Made by a program: the position numbers and the translations under genes
Source: Clostridiaceae bacterium
Lineage (GTDB): Bacteria > Bacillota > Clostridia > Oscillospirales > Acutalibacteraceae
Direction: 5' to 3'
Length of the DNA: 23,422 bases
Assembly (NCBI GenBank): GCA_016295895.1
Contig: JAEDKI010000007.1
Span: 1 to 23,422 of the forward strand
The notes under the pieces: generated by a model
What the model was told of the DNA's origin: nothing
The model's input: the letters and a program-made list of their open reading frames with translations, nothing else
The model's database searches: none
Shown here: positions 1-7,575 of the stretch, piece by piece
Layout of the letters: every line of letters starts with the position of its first letter
How positions within the stretch are numbered: position 1 is the stretch's first letter

Positions 1-1130
1 TCTATATGGCAGACGGCTCCGAGCTGCCCATTGAAATTCTCTGCGGCAGACCCGGCTACATCAATTTTCTTGACGCTTTCAACAGCTGGCAGCTTGTTAA
101 GGAGCTTAAAGAAGCTCTCGGAATGCCCGCCGCAACCTCGTTCAAGCATGTCAGCCCCACTTCGGCGGCAGTCGGCATCAAAATGAGCGAAAAGCTCAAA
201 AAAGCCTGCTTCGTTGACGACATTGAGGGTCTTGACGATTCTCCGCTTGCAACCGCTTATGCAAGAGCAAGAGGAACCGACAGAATGAGTTCATTCGGCG
301 ACTGGATTGCTCTTTCCGATGTTTGCGATGTCACCACCGCAAATCTTATCAAGAGGGAAGTTTCCGACGGTGTTATCGCTCCGGGTTATGAGCCCGAAGC
401 TCTCGAAATTCTCAAAAGCAAGAGAAAAGGTAACTACAATATCGTTAAAATCGACCCGAATTATGTTCCGAATCCGATTGAAACAAAGCAGGTTTACGGC
501 ATAACCTTTGAGCAGGGCAGAAATAATTTCAGAATTGATAACGAACTGCTTTCAAAAATCGTTACCGAAAACAAGGAAATGCCCGACAGCGCAAAGCGTG
601 ACCTTATAATTTCTCTTATTACTCTTAAATACACTCAGTCAAACTCGGTTTGCTATGCTGTTGACGGGCAGGCAATCGGCGTCGGCGCAGGTCAGCAGTC
701 AAGAATCCATTGCACCCGTCTTGCAGGCAACAAGGCTGATATCTGGCATCTCAGACAGCATGAAAAGGTTCTCAACCTTCCGTTCCTTGACACGGTCGGC
801 AGACCCGACAGAGACAACACGATTGATGTTTATATCTCAGACGAATACGAAGATGTTCTTGCCGACGGCGTATGGCAGACTCTTTTCTCGGAGAAGCCCG
901 AACCGCTCACAAAGGCAGAGCAGAAAGCATATCTTGCAACAATCAAGGGCGTTGCTCTGGGAAGCGACGCATTCTTCCCGTTCGGTGACAACATTGAGAG
1001 AGCCTCAAAGAGCGGCGTTACCTACATTGCAGAGCCGGGCGGCTCAATCCGTGACGACAATGTTATCGAAGCCTGCAACAAGCACGGCATGGTTATGTGC
1101 TTCACGGGCATGAGACTTTTCCACCACTGA
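1..1130 (+). CDS. purH: AICAR transformylase (stand-alone), 5' end cut by window
   Basis: Phosphoribosylaminoimidazolecarboxamide formyltransferase: transfers the formyl group of 10-formyl-tetrahydrofolate to AICAR, the penultimate step of purine synthesis, in the cytoplasm. The sequence runs PIEILCGRPGYINFLDAFNSW near the N-terminus, then SFKHVSP, whose Lys-His pair (residues 47-48 counted from the ATG at 6) matches the catalytic Lys-His of the ATIC/PurH transformylase domain. The end is PGGSIRDDNVIEACNKHG, a family signature. There is no IMP cyclohydrolase domain, so this is the stand-alone form of about 390 residues found in Clostridia. The reading frame is open to base 3 and the ATG at 6 lies inside the conserved N-terminal region, so the true start is upstream and roughly 15-20 residues are missing. 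In such genomes a separate IMP cyclohydrolase gene often lies just upstream, which cannot be checked here. Family call very secure. Confidence 0.95.
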   Translation, partial: YMADGSELPIEILCGRPGYINFLDAFNSWQLVKELKEALGMPAATSFKHVSPTSAAVGIKMSEKLKKACFVDDIEGLDDSPLATAYARARGTDRMSSFGDWIALSDVCDVTTANLIKREVSDGVIAPGYEPEALEILKSKRKGNYNIVKIDPNYVPNPIETKQVYGITFEQGRNNFRIDNELLSKIVTENKEMPDSAKRDLIISLITLKYTQSNSVCYAVDGQAIGVGAGQQSRIHCTRLAGNKADIWHLRQHEKVLNLPFLDTVGRPDRDNTIDVYISDEYEDVLADGVWQTLFSEKPEPLTKAEQKAYLATIKGVALGSDAFFPFGDNIERASKSGVTYIAEPGGSIRDDNVIEACNKHGMVMCFTGMRLFHH

Positions 1131-1149
1131 TTAACTCTAAAATAATATT

Positions 1150-1181
1150 GGCTTGCACCGATGACGATGCAAGCCTTTTTT
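1150..1181 (+). terminator. Rho-independent terminator of the AICAR transformylase gene
   Basis: An 8-bp perfect stem, GGCTTGCA (1150-1157) with TGCAAGCC (1168-1175), a 10-nt loop and six T residues (1176-1181), 20 bases after the stop. On the minus strand the hairpin is followed by an AT-rich stretch, so it may also stop the convergent gene ending at 1199. Confidence 0.9.
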
Positions 1182-1198
1182 CTCGCCTTATAAAGCTG

Positions 1199-1870
1199 TT
1201 ACTGCCTTTCAAAATAATCCATATCGGCTATATAATAGGTTCTGATATAACCGTCGGTTGATACTATAACAAACTCTCCCGTTGACGGATTGAAATATAC
1301 ATAGTCACCGTCTTCCGATTCAGTTTTATGAAGAACATTTTCAGATGATACAACTGCTGCGGCTTTTCTCTGATATTCGTCGGGGGAGGAAGCTCCGACT
1401 TCAGCGCCATGCTTCTGATAGTGACTTATCAGCAAATCTACATTTCTGAAAGTCAGCATGGTTTCATCTACGGGTAAATATTCTTCGGCTTCACCGGTAA
1501 TTGCAGAAGATGTGCCGTATCCGCTGAAAGTGTAAACGGTTGTGCTGACCGAAGAATCGTCATAACCCGAATTATTGTTTATGAGTGCAGGCAACTTTGA
1601 AAAACCGAAACCTGCGAGAATCAGAATGGCGACAACGCCGAGAATTACCTTTAGATATTTTGATTTTGAAGTCGGATAACCCGTACTGCGTTCCGGCATT
1701 TGCCTTGTGCGGTAGGTTGAGGCGTCAAAACCGTTTTCCTTTTTCTTCTTGTTTGCCGAACGGCATTCCTTGCACCTTTTGGGCAACGCCATGCCCTTTG
1801 ACAAAAAGAACTCCGCTTCGCCTTCGGTGATTTCAAATTCTTTTCCGCATTGTTTACAGATGTATTTCAT
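1199..1870 (-). CDS. Zinc-ribbon, single-pass membrane protein of unknown function
   Basis: A 223-residue protein. The N-terminus carries a CxxC...CxxC zinc ribbon (C5, C8, C33, C36) of the kind seen in short Firmicute zinc-ribbon (zf-trcl-like) proteins. A basic, polar linker follows, then one transmembrane helix at about residues 72-91. The remaining 130 or so residues are predicted outside and start with a Ser/Thr/Tyr-rich spacer (GYDDSSVSTTVYTFSGYG). The C-terminal part has regular short beta-like stretches (YVYFNPSTGEFVIVSTDG) but no family I recognise. The start is supported by an AGAGGG ribosome-binding site a few bases upstream. It lies 86 bp behind rnfB on the same strand, separated from it by a pair of interleaved inverted repeats, so whether it is co-transcribed is unclear. 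Function unknown; a zinc-dependent or redox role would be a guess. Confidence 0.85.
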   Translation of the reverse strand: MKYICKQCGKEFEITEGEAEFFLSKGMALPKRCKECRSANKKKKENGFDASTYRTRQMPERSTGYPTSKSKYLKVILGVVAILILAGFGFSKLPALINNNSGYDDSSVSTTVYTFSGYGTSSAITGEAEEYLPVDETMLTFRNVDLLISHYQKHGAEVGASSPDEYQRKAAAVVSSENVLHKTESEDGDYVYFNPSTGEFVIVSTDGYIRTYYIADMDYFERQ

Positions 1871-1897
1871 CCGATCCCTCTTTTCATTGCTTTTACA

Positions 1898-1937
1898 GTT
1901 AAGCGGACTGCCTCAGGCTTAACGCCCGTGGCAGTCC
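1898..1937. repeat. Two interleaved inverted repeats between rnfB and the zinc-ribbon gene
   Basis: GTTAAGC (1898-1904) pairs with GCTTAAC (1917-1923). GGACTGCC (1905-1912) pairs with GGCAGTCC (1930-1937). The four arms alternate, so the two perfect stems (7 and 8 bp) can exist only as alternatives or as a pseudoknot. No T-run follows on the minus strand, so this is not a standard terminator, although it sits where the rnf operon should end. Confidence 0.7.
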
Positions 1938-1956
1938 TGATATATTATTGAATTTG

Positions 1957-2769
1957 TTATGCTTTAACTCCGAGGCTGATAACATCGATTGCTCCGACGG
2001 GGCATTCGGCGTGGCATTTTCCGCAGCCCGTGCATTTTGTGTAGTCAACCTTTGCGCAGAAGCGGTCAATCGTTACCGCCCCCGCTTCGCAGACCTTGAC
2101 GCACTTCATGCAACCGATACAGCCCGCCTTGCATTCCTTGCGGGTAACCGCACCCTTGTCATGGTTCTTGCAGAGCACCGCCGCCCTTGTTTCTTCAAGC
2201 GGCATAAGCTCAATAAGACCCTTGGGGCAGGTTCTGACACATTTTTTGCACGCCTTGCATTCAAACGGATTGATTCTCGCAATTCCGTCGCAAATGCTGA
2301 TTGCATTAAAATCACAGGCGGCAACACAGTCGCCGAAGCCTAAACAGCCGTAGATGCATTCTTTCGGTCCGCCGAAAATCTGAGTTGCCATTCGGCAGCT
2401 TTTAACGCCCTGATATTCGAGCTTTGTGACGGCGTTGATGTTGTGACCCTGGCAGAGAACGACAGCCGCCATGGGCTTGACATCTCCTGCCGCAAGTCCG
2501 GTAACCTCGCCGATAGCCTTTGCCGTCTCATTGCCACCGGGGGCGCAGAGAGCCGTGTCCGTTGTGTCGCCTTTTGAAAGAGCGGCGGCGTAACCGTCAC
2601 AGCCTGAGAAGCCGCATGCGCCGCAGTTTGCTCCGGGCAGACATTCTCTTATCTTCTCGGCCTTTTCGTCAACAGGAACGGCAAAAAGCTTTGAAGCAAC
2701 CGTCAGACCGACTGCCGCAATGATTCCGATTACGGAAACGATGATGACCGCTATAATAATTGATTCCAT
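1957..2769 (-). CDS. rnfB: Rnf complex subunit B, multi-cluster ferredoxin-like subunit
   Basis: Electron-entry subunit of the membrane Rnf complex; it is thought to take electrons from reduced ferredoxin and pass them on to the membrane subunits. The 270-residue protein has an N-terminal membrane helix (about residues 3-24). A 4Fe-4S domain follows with C49, C52, C57 and C75 (NCGACGFSGC). Next is the RnfB-type cluster CIYGCLGFGDCVAAC, then three classic ferredoxin motifs (CKACKKCVRTC, CIGCMKCVKVC, CTGCGKCHAEC), making it cysteine-rich like other clostridial RnfB. I place the start at the ATG at 2769 because an AAGGAGG site (2778-2784) lies 8 bases before it; an in-frame start 12 codons earlier would run into rnfA and has no such site. 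It is the last gene of the rnfCDGEAB order. Very secure. Confidence 0.97.
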   Translation of the reverse strand: MESIIIAVIIVSVIGIIAAVGLTVASKLFAVPVDEKAEKIRECLPGANCGACGFSGCDGYAAALSKGDTTDTALCAPGGNETAKAIGEVTGLAAGDVKPMAAVVLCQGHNINAVTKLEYQGVKSCRMATQIFGGPKECIYGCLGFGDCVAACDFNAISICDGIARINPFECKACKKCVRTCPKGLIELMPLEETRAAVLCKNHDKGAVTRKECKAGCIGCMKCVKVCEAGAVTIDRFCAKVDYTKCTGCGKCHAECPVGAIDVISLGVKA

Positions 2770-2777
2770 TTTTGCCG

Positions 2778-2784
2778 CCTCCTT
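2778..2784 (-). promoter_or_regulatory. Ribosome-binding site that fixes the rnfB start
   Basis: Perfect AAGGAGG on the minus strand, 8 bases before the ATG at 2769 and overlapping the rnfA stop codon. Confidence 0.9.
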
Positions 2785-3373
2785 AACCGAATATTCCTTC
2801 AACAAGCCCCGTGAAGCCCATGAAAGAAACCGAAACGATGGAAGCCGAAATCAAAACGATCGGCAAGCCCTGAAGAAATTTCGGAATGTCGCAATTTTCA
2901 AGTCTTGAGCGAACGCCCGAGAAAATTACCATTGCAAGCATGAATCCGAGACCTGCTCCGACGCTGTTAACCATCGACTGAGCGAAGTTATATTCCTTTG
3001 TGATGTTGAGGATTACAACACCGAGGACTGCACAGTTTGTTGTTATCAGCGGCAGATAGATGCCGAGCGCATTATAAAGCGGCGGCATGAATTTTTTGAG
3101 AATAATCTCAACGAGCTGAACGAGAGCCGCAATAACGAGGATAAAAACGATGGTCTGAAGGTATTCAAGGTCGTTTGCGGCAAGCAGATATTTATTGATG
3201 GGATAAGTTACCGCCGTTGCAAGAGCCATAACGAAGATAACCGCCGCCGACATTCCGACCGCCGTGTTAAGCTTCTTTGAAACGCCGAGGAACGGGCAGA
3301 TTCCGAGGAATTTGCAGAGAACGAAGTTCTCGGTCAGAATTGCCGTGAGAAGAATGGAAAGGAAAATTTTCAT
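2783..3373 (-). CDS. rnfA: Rnf complex membrane subunit A
   Basis: Integral membrane subunit of the ferredoxin:NAD+ oxidoreductase. The 196 residues consist almost entirely of about six hydrophobic helices. The N-terminal motif ENFVLCKFLGICPFLGVS and the later TNCAVLGV are signatures of RnfA/NqrE. The conserved cysteines in these two motifs are expected to hold the intramembrane iron-sulfur centre shared with RnfE, which lets electrons cross the membrane. Length is standard for the family. Its ATG overlaps the rnfE stop (ATGA), with a GGAGG site just upstream, so the two homologous half-subunits are translated in a coupled way. Very secure. Confidence 0.97.
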   Translation of the reverse strand: MKIFLSILLTAILTENFVLCKFLGICPFLGVSKKLNTAVGMSAAVIFVMALATAVTYPINKYLLAANDLEYLQTIVFILVIAALVQLVEIILKKFMPPLYNALGIYLPLITTNCAVLGVVILNITKEYNFAQSMVNSVGAGLGFMLAMVIFSGVRSRLENCDIPKFLQGLPIVLISASIVSVSFMGFTGLVEGIFG

Positions 3374-4149
3374 GCCTGTTCATCCTCCTTCTTTTCTCCG
3401 CACTCCTTGCCCTCGGCAAGAATAGCGCAGTTTTTAGCCATCGGGCAGGCTTTACAGCCGCCCAACTCCGCCTTGGGCTTGCCCTTTCTTTCGGCAATCT
3501 TGTTGGCGCACGCCATAAGAACGCCAAAGGTAAAGAAGCCGCCGGGAGCAAGAATGAATATCATCATCGGGCTGATAACGCCGTCCTGCGGGATAAGCGT
3601 GAAGCCGTTGAAGCCGCCGAGCGTGTTTTCGCCGAAAAGAACGAGAAGATTCTGTGCGCCCGAAAGGAAGGTGCCTGCGCCGAGAATTTCTCTGACTGAA
3701 GCCATGCAGCAAAGAGCGATAGTGAAGCCAACGCCCATACCGAGGCCGTCAACCGCAGAAGCGATAACGGAATTTTTGCCTGCAAACGCTTCGGCTCTGC
3801 CGAGGATGATACAGTTAACAACGATAAGAGGCAGGAAAACGCCGAGCGCCGCATCAAGGGCGGGAACGAACGCTTTGACAATCATCTGAACAATCGTAAC
3901 AAACGAAGCGATGATGACGATATATGCAGGGATACGAACCTTTGAGGGAATAACCTTTCTGAGAAGCGAGATAACGACATTGGAACATACGAGAACAATC
4001 AGAGCCGAAATACCCATGCCGATTGCGTTGACAACGCTTGTTGAAACCGCAAGGGTCGGGCAGGTTCCGAGAACAAGCCTTAAAACGGGGTTTTCTGCCA
4101 AAAGACCTTTTGTAAACTCCTTGCCGAGTGATTTTTTCTTATCAGCCAA
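3370..4149 (-). CDS. rnfE: Rnf complex membrane subunit E, with a C-terminal four-Cys tail
   Basis: Membrane subunit paralogous to RnfA; together they span the membrane with opposite orientation. Signatures include LAENPVLRLVLGTCPTLAVS near the N-terminus and VNCIILGRAEAFA in the middle, each with a conserved Cys. The likely start is the TTG at 4149: a perfect AGGAGG (4158-4163) lies 8 bases before it, and the start overlaps the rnfG stop by 8 bases. The upstream ATG at 4197 would overlap rnfG by 56 bases. From the TTG the protein has 259 residues. Beyond the last membrane helix there is a hydrophilic tail with C232, C235, C241 and C250 (GGCKACPMAKNC...), which could bind zinc or an iron-sulfur cluster; such a tail is absent from the proteobacterial RnfE I know. 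Family call very secure, start fairly sure. Confidence 0.95.
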   Translation of the reverse strand: MADKKKSLGKEFTKGLLAENPVLRLVLGTCPTLAVSTSVVNAIGMGISALIVLVCSNVVISLLRKVIPSKVRIPAYIVIIASFVTIVQMIVKAFVPALDAALGVFLPLIVVNCIILGRAEAFAGKNSVIASAVDGLGMGVGFTIALCCMASVREILGAGTFLSGAQNLLVLFGENTLGGFNGFTLIPQDGVISPMMIFILAPGGFFTFGVLMACANKIAERKGKPKAELGGCKACPMAKNCAILAEGKECGEKKEDEQA

Positions 4150-4696
4150 TGTTCTCACCTCCTGCTGCTTCAATTGCGGCGTTGACCGCTCTGACAACCG
4201 CTCTTGATGTTATGGTTGCGCCCGTGAGAGCGTCAATCGAATTGTCGCCGGGCTTATCCTTTGAAACGGTAATGTCTTTAACCAGACCTATAAACTGATT
4301 GCGGAACTTCTCGCCCGTTGCGTTTGCTCCGAGGCCGGCAGTTTCGCCGTGGGAAAGAATGTTGACTCCCGTGACCTTGCCCTCGGTGTCAACGCCCGTC
4401 ATAACGGAAATCTCTCCACCGTAGCCTTTTTCGGAATTGACTACGACATAGCCGATAACCTCGCCTTCCGAATCGAGAGCGGGAACAATTGTCGTTCCCT
4501 CCTCGGGAGTGGTGACGTCTCCGAAGCTTGCCGCATCGGGGAAAACCGTCTGCCTTGATTTCTGCTCGGTTTCCTGAGCGAGCTGTTCAATCTTAGGCTC
4601 GGTGACGGAATTGGTCAATCCGAGCAGGAGAGTTGCGGCAAAGCAGATGATGAAAAGAACAACGGTAGGCATTGCATATTCTTTCAGCTTTTTCAT
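4142..4696 (-). CDS. rnfG: Rnf complex subunit G, carrying covalent FMN
   Basis: Flavoprotein subunit facing the outside, anchored by one N-terminal helix (about residues 10-28). The FMN-binding domain follows. The flavinylation motif D-x-L-T-G-A-T-x-T-S is intact at 155-164, and T161 is the residue expected to receive FMN through a phosphoester bond made by ApbE. The apbE gene heads the same operon. GYGGEISVMTGVD and HGETAGLG are further family motifs. At 184 residues it is at the short end of the family. The start overlaps the rnfD stop (ATGA) and has an AGGAGG site upstream. Very secure. Confidence 0.97.
   Translation of the reverse strand: MKKLKEYAMPTVVLFIICFAATLLLGLTNSVTEPKIEQLAQETEQKSRQTVFPDAASFGDVTTPEEGTTIVPALDSEGEVIGYVVVNSEKGYGGEISVMTGVDTEGKVTGVNILSHGETAGLGANATGEKFRNQFIGLVKDITVSKDKPGDNSIDALTGATITSRAVVRAVNAAIEAAGGENIG
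4158..4163 (-). promoter_or_regulatory. Ribosome-binding site pointing to a TTG start for rnfE
   Basis: AGGAGG on the minus strand inside the end of rnfG, 8 bases before TTG at 4149. It favours the TTG over the in-frame ATG at 4197. Confidence 0.75.
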
Positions 4697-5673
4697 TTTG
4701 CAGCAGCCTCCTTTGTCTTTTCCTCTTTAACCGTTCCGAACGGCTTCGGCTTTGTGAGAGCTTCAATATGCGGAACAAGAAGATTCATAATAAGGATTGC
4801 GAACGAAACGCCCTCGGGCATTGAAGCGAACAGCCTTATCAATGAGGCAAGAATGCCGCAACCGATGCCGAAAACGATTTTGCCCGCAAACGAAATCGGG
4901 CTTGTGGAATAATCGGTTGCCATGAATATTGCGCCGAGCAGCAGACCGCCGCCCATGAGCTGATAAGCAACGAATTCAAGATTGCCCTTGCCTGCGATGA
5001 GCATGATAACCGCAACCGTTCCGATAAACGAAAGAGGAATTGCGGGGGAAATAACCTTGCGGGCAACGAGATAAATTCCGCCGACGATGAGAGCAAGAGC
5101 GCAGGTTTCGCCGAGGCTGCCTGCTCTGACGCCGAGGAACATATCAAGCATTGAGGGAAGCCCCTCTGTTTCGCCCGAAGCAAGTGACGCAAGCGGAGTT
5201 GCGGTTGAAACGGCGTCTGTTCTCCATGAAAGCGGAGCTGTCCAATCGCCCATTTTCTTTGCAAACGAAAGCAGAAGAATGATTCTTGCCGTAATGGCAG
5301 GGTTTGCGAAGTTCTGACCGATTCCGCCAAAGAACTGTTTTACAACGATTATTGCAATAATACTTCCGACGGCGGCAATCCAGAGCGGAATGCTCACGGG
5401 CAGGTTAAACGCAAGCAAAAGCCCCGTAACAACTGCGCTCAGATCGCCGATTGTGTTATTTCTTTTCATAACCTTTCTTGCGATATATTCGGAAAGCACG
5501 GCGGTAATTACCGTCGTTGCCGTGACCGCAAGGACTCTCGGCCCGAAAATAACAATCGAAGCCGCAAGAGCGGGCATGAGAGCAATAATTACATCAAGCA
5601 TAATTTTTGTTGTTGTCGTTGTTGAACGCAGATGCGGCGAAGCGCTGACAACAAGCTTTTTTCCGTTAACCAT
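4693..5673 (-). CDS. rnfD: Rnf complex membrane subunit D, carrying covalent FMN
   Basis: Polytopic membrane subunit (NqrB/RnfD family) that is central to ion translocation. It has 326 residues and about ten hydrophobic helices. SASPHLRS near the N-terminus and GGIGQNFANPAITAR at 116-130 are family signatures. DAVSTATPL (153-161) is the flavinylation site, with T159 the expected FMN-phosphoester threonine. ATDYSTSPIS lies near the C-terminal helices. The C-terminal 25 or so residues are charged and cytoplasmic. Its ATG overlaps the rnfC stop by one base (TAATG), with a GGAGGG site about 10 bases upstream. Very secure. Confidence 0.97.
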   Translation of the reverse strand: MVNGKKLVVSASPHLRSTTTTTKIMLDVIIALMPALAASIVIFGPRVLAVTATTVITAVLSEYIARKVMKRNNTIGDLSAVVTGLLLAFNLPVSIPLWIAAVGSIIAIIVVKQFFGGIGQNFANPAITARIILLLSFAKKMGDWTAPLSWRTDAVSTATPLASLASGETEGLPSMLDMFLGVRAGSLGETCALALIVGGIYLVARKVISPAIPLSFIGTVAVIMLIAGKGNLEFVAYQLMGGGLLLGAIFMATDYSTSPISFAGKIVFGIGCGILASLIRLFASMPEGVSFAILIMNLLVPHIEALTKPKPFGTVKEEKTKEAAAK

Positions 5674-7022
5674 TATTTATTGCCCTCCTCTCTGAGAATT
5701 GCCTTGGCAAGGCGCATATACTGAACGAGCGGTTTACCCGCCGGGCACGCAAAAGCACAGCTTCCGCATTCCATGCAGACGGTAACGCCCGTCTTTTTGA
5801 GCGCATCAACATTTCTTTTCTTTGCGGCGTTTGCAATATTGGTCGGCACAAGGCTCATCGGGCAATCCTGAGCGCATCTGCCGCAACGGATGCAGTCGGT
5901 TTCTTTTTTAAGAATGGCGTCATCCTTTGCAAAGGCAAGAATGGCGTTGTTCTGCTTGAGAACGGGCAGATCCGTTCCGACAATCGCAAGACCCATCATC
6001 GGGCCGCCCGTCAGAATTTTGCAGGGTTCTGCGCTGAAGCCGCCGCAGAAATCAATAATTTCTCCGATATTCGTGCCGACGGGAACTCTGACATTCTTGG
6101 GCTGAGCGATTGCCGAGCCGTCAACGGTCAGCGAACGGCTGACGAGGGGCTTGCCCGTTTTGAGATAACGGGCGACGAACGCAACCGAAGCAACATTCAT
6201 AACAACACAGCCGACATCTGCAGGCAGTTTTCCGGGCGGAACCTTTCTGCCTGTTGCGGACTGAACCATCATCTTTTCGGCGCCCTGAGGATATTTCGAT
6301 TCAAGAACCATAAGTTTAACCTCATCGTCCTTGTCAAGCTCGTGGTCTGCAATATTTTTCAGAACCTTGAAAGCCTCGGGCTTGTTATCCTCGGCGGCAA
6401 TAACAACTCTCTTGAAGCCGAGCATTTCCTTTATCGTGTAAACTCCCGAGAGAATATCCCATGAATTCTCAATGCATTCACGGTAGTCAACCGTTATGTA
6501 AGGCTCGCACTCAGCGGCGTTGATAACGAGGGTGTCAATATTCTTTTCGGGCGGGAAATTCAGCTTGATATGAGTCGGGAAGCCTGCGCCTCCGAGACCG
6601 ACAAGACCCGAAGCCCTGACAGCCTTGATAAAATCCTCTTTCGTTTTGACTTTCGGCGGCTCTATGCCCTCCCAAAGTCTCATTTCGCCGTCTGATTCAA
6701 TGGTAACGGCGGTTGACATAACTCCGTTGGGGAGCTTTACATTTCCGACAGCGGTGACCTTGCCCGAAACCGATGCATGAATCGGTGCGCTGACGAACTT
6801 GTCGGTGTCGCCGATAAGCTGGCCTACTCCGACCTCGTCGCCGACCTTGACAAGCGGCTCGCAGGGTGCGCCGATATGCTGCTGCATGGGAATGGTAACC
6901 TGTGACGGAACGGGGATTCTTACAACTTCTTTTTCAGCGGTATTTTTGTGGTGATCAACCTTAACACCGCCTCTGACCTTTTTGACAGCTTTCAGAACGC
7001 CGTCAAATCCGGCCTTAGCCAT
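5673..7022 (-). CDS. rnfC: Rnf complex subunit C, NADH/FMN-binding with two 4Fe-4S clusters
   Basis: Peripheral subunit that exchanges electrons with NAD+/NADH. The 449-residue protein begins with an RnfC barrel-sandwich domain (about residues 30-110). The Nqo1-like FMN/NAD(H) domain follows, with GLGGAGFPTH (142-151) and AECEPYITVD (170-179). An SLBB-type segment comes next. The C-terminus has two ferredoxin motifs, C377/C380/C383/C387 and C416/C419/C422/C426. The length is typical of the Firmicute form, which lacks the long C-terminal repeat extension of some proteobacterial RnfC. The start at 7022 has GGAGG upstream and lies 2 bases after the preceding stop. Very secure. Confidence 0.97.
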   Translation of the reverse strand: MAKAGFDGVLKAVKKVRGGVKVDHHKNTAEKEVVRIPVPSQVTIPMQQHIGAPCEPLVKVGDEVGVGQLIGDTDKFVSAPIHASVSGKVTAVGNVKLPNGVMSTAVTIESDGEMRLWEGIEPPKVKTKEDFIKAVRASGLVGLGGAGFPTHIKLNFPPEKNIDTLVINAAECEPYITVDYRECIENSWDILSGVYTIKEMLGFKRVVIAAEDNKPEAFKVLKNIADHELDKDDEVKLMVLESKYPQGAEKMMVQSATGRKVPPGKLPADVGCVVMNVASVAFVARYLKTGKPLVSRSLTVDGSAIAQPKNVRVPVGTNIGEIIDFCGGFSAEPCKILTGGPMMGLAIVGTDLPVLKQNNAILAFAKDDAILKKETDCIRCGRCAQDCPMSLVPTNIANAAKKRNVDALKKTGVTVCMECGSCAFACPAGKPLVQYMRLAKAILREEGNK

Positions 7023-7024
7023 AA

Positions 7025-7573
7025 TTAATCATCCTCCTCTTTTCTTGATTTTGGATTCAGAATATGCTTTTTTATCTTCTCAAGAGCAGGCATAACCGCC
7101 CTGAGAACAACGCCCGTTACGGCTCCGGTTATAACGCCGAAAACCGCAAGTGCAGGCGCATAATAAACTATTTCAGCCGTGCCGGTTATGAAAATTGCGG
7201 CAACAAGCTGGCCGAGATTGTGGCACAGAGCGGAAATAACGGAAATACCGACCGTGCCGAGGATTTTTTTTGCATAACGCATGAGCAGATACATTGCGAC
7301 AGCCGAAAGCAGACCGCCCGAAATGCTCATTATTCCCGCCGTCAAGCCCCTTGTCACAAAAGCGAAGCAGCCCTTGACAAGAGCTATCGTTCCTGCGGCG
7401 GAAAAGCCGAGGCTGCCTGCGGCGAACATCGTTATTATATTTGAAAAACCGGGTTTCGCTCCCGGCGGCAGCAGAGGGATCGGCGGCAACAAGCTTTCAA
7501 GAAAGCCGAGAGCCAAAGCCAATGCGCAAAGAATCGCCATGAGCGAGGTTTTATATGCAACATTATTCTTCAT
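7025..7573 (-). CDS. Gx transporter family membrane protein (HepI-like)
   Basis: A small polytopic membrane protein with about five or six hydrophobic helices and a conserved loop, PPIPLLPPGAKPGFSNI. This matches the Gx transporter family, formerly annotated as heptaprenyl diphosphate synthase component I. It looks like the substrate-binding component of a small-molecule importer, but the true substrate is unknown. It sits between the NusG-II protein and rnfC, an arrangement seen with Rnf operons in other Firmicutes, which suggests a role in supplying or assembling the complex; this is inference. I chose the ATG at 7573 just after the preceding stop; an in-frame TTG at 7579 overlaps that stop. 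Neither has a close ribosome-binding site, so translation is probably coupled. The C-terminus is very acidic/basic (KSRKEEDD). Confidence 0.88.
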   Translation of the reverse strand: MKNNVAYKTSLMAILCALALALGFLESLLPPIPLLPPGAKPGFSNIITMFAAGSLGFSAAGTIALVKGCFAFVTRGLTAGIMSISGGLLSAVAMYLLMRYAKKILGTVGISVISALCHNLGQLVAAIFITGTAEIVYYAPALAVFGVITGAVTGVVLRAVMPALEKIKKHILNPKSRKEEDD

Positions 7574-7575
7574 AA

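Noticed and set aside
1948..2343. Plus-strand open frame of 131 codons opposite rnfB
   Set aside because: It is a mirror of the strongly biased rnfB codons, has no ribosome-binding site and encodes no recognisable protein.
2806..2908. Longer rnfB reading with an earlier start
   Set aside because: The extra 12 codons overlap rnfA and lack a ribosome-binding site, whereas the ATG at 2769 has a perfect one.
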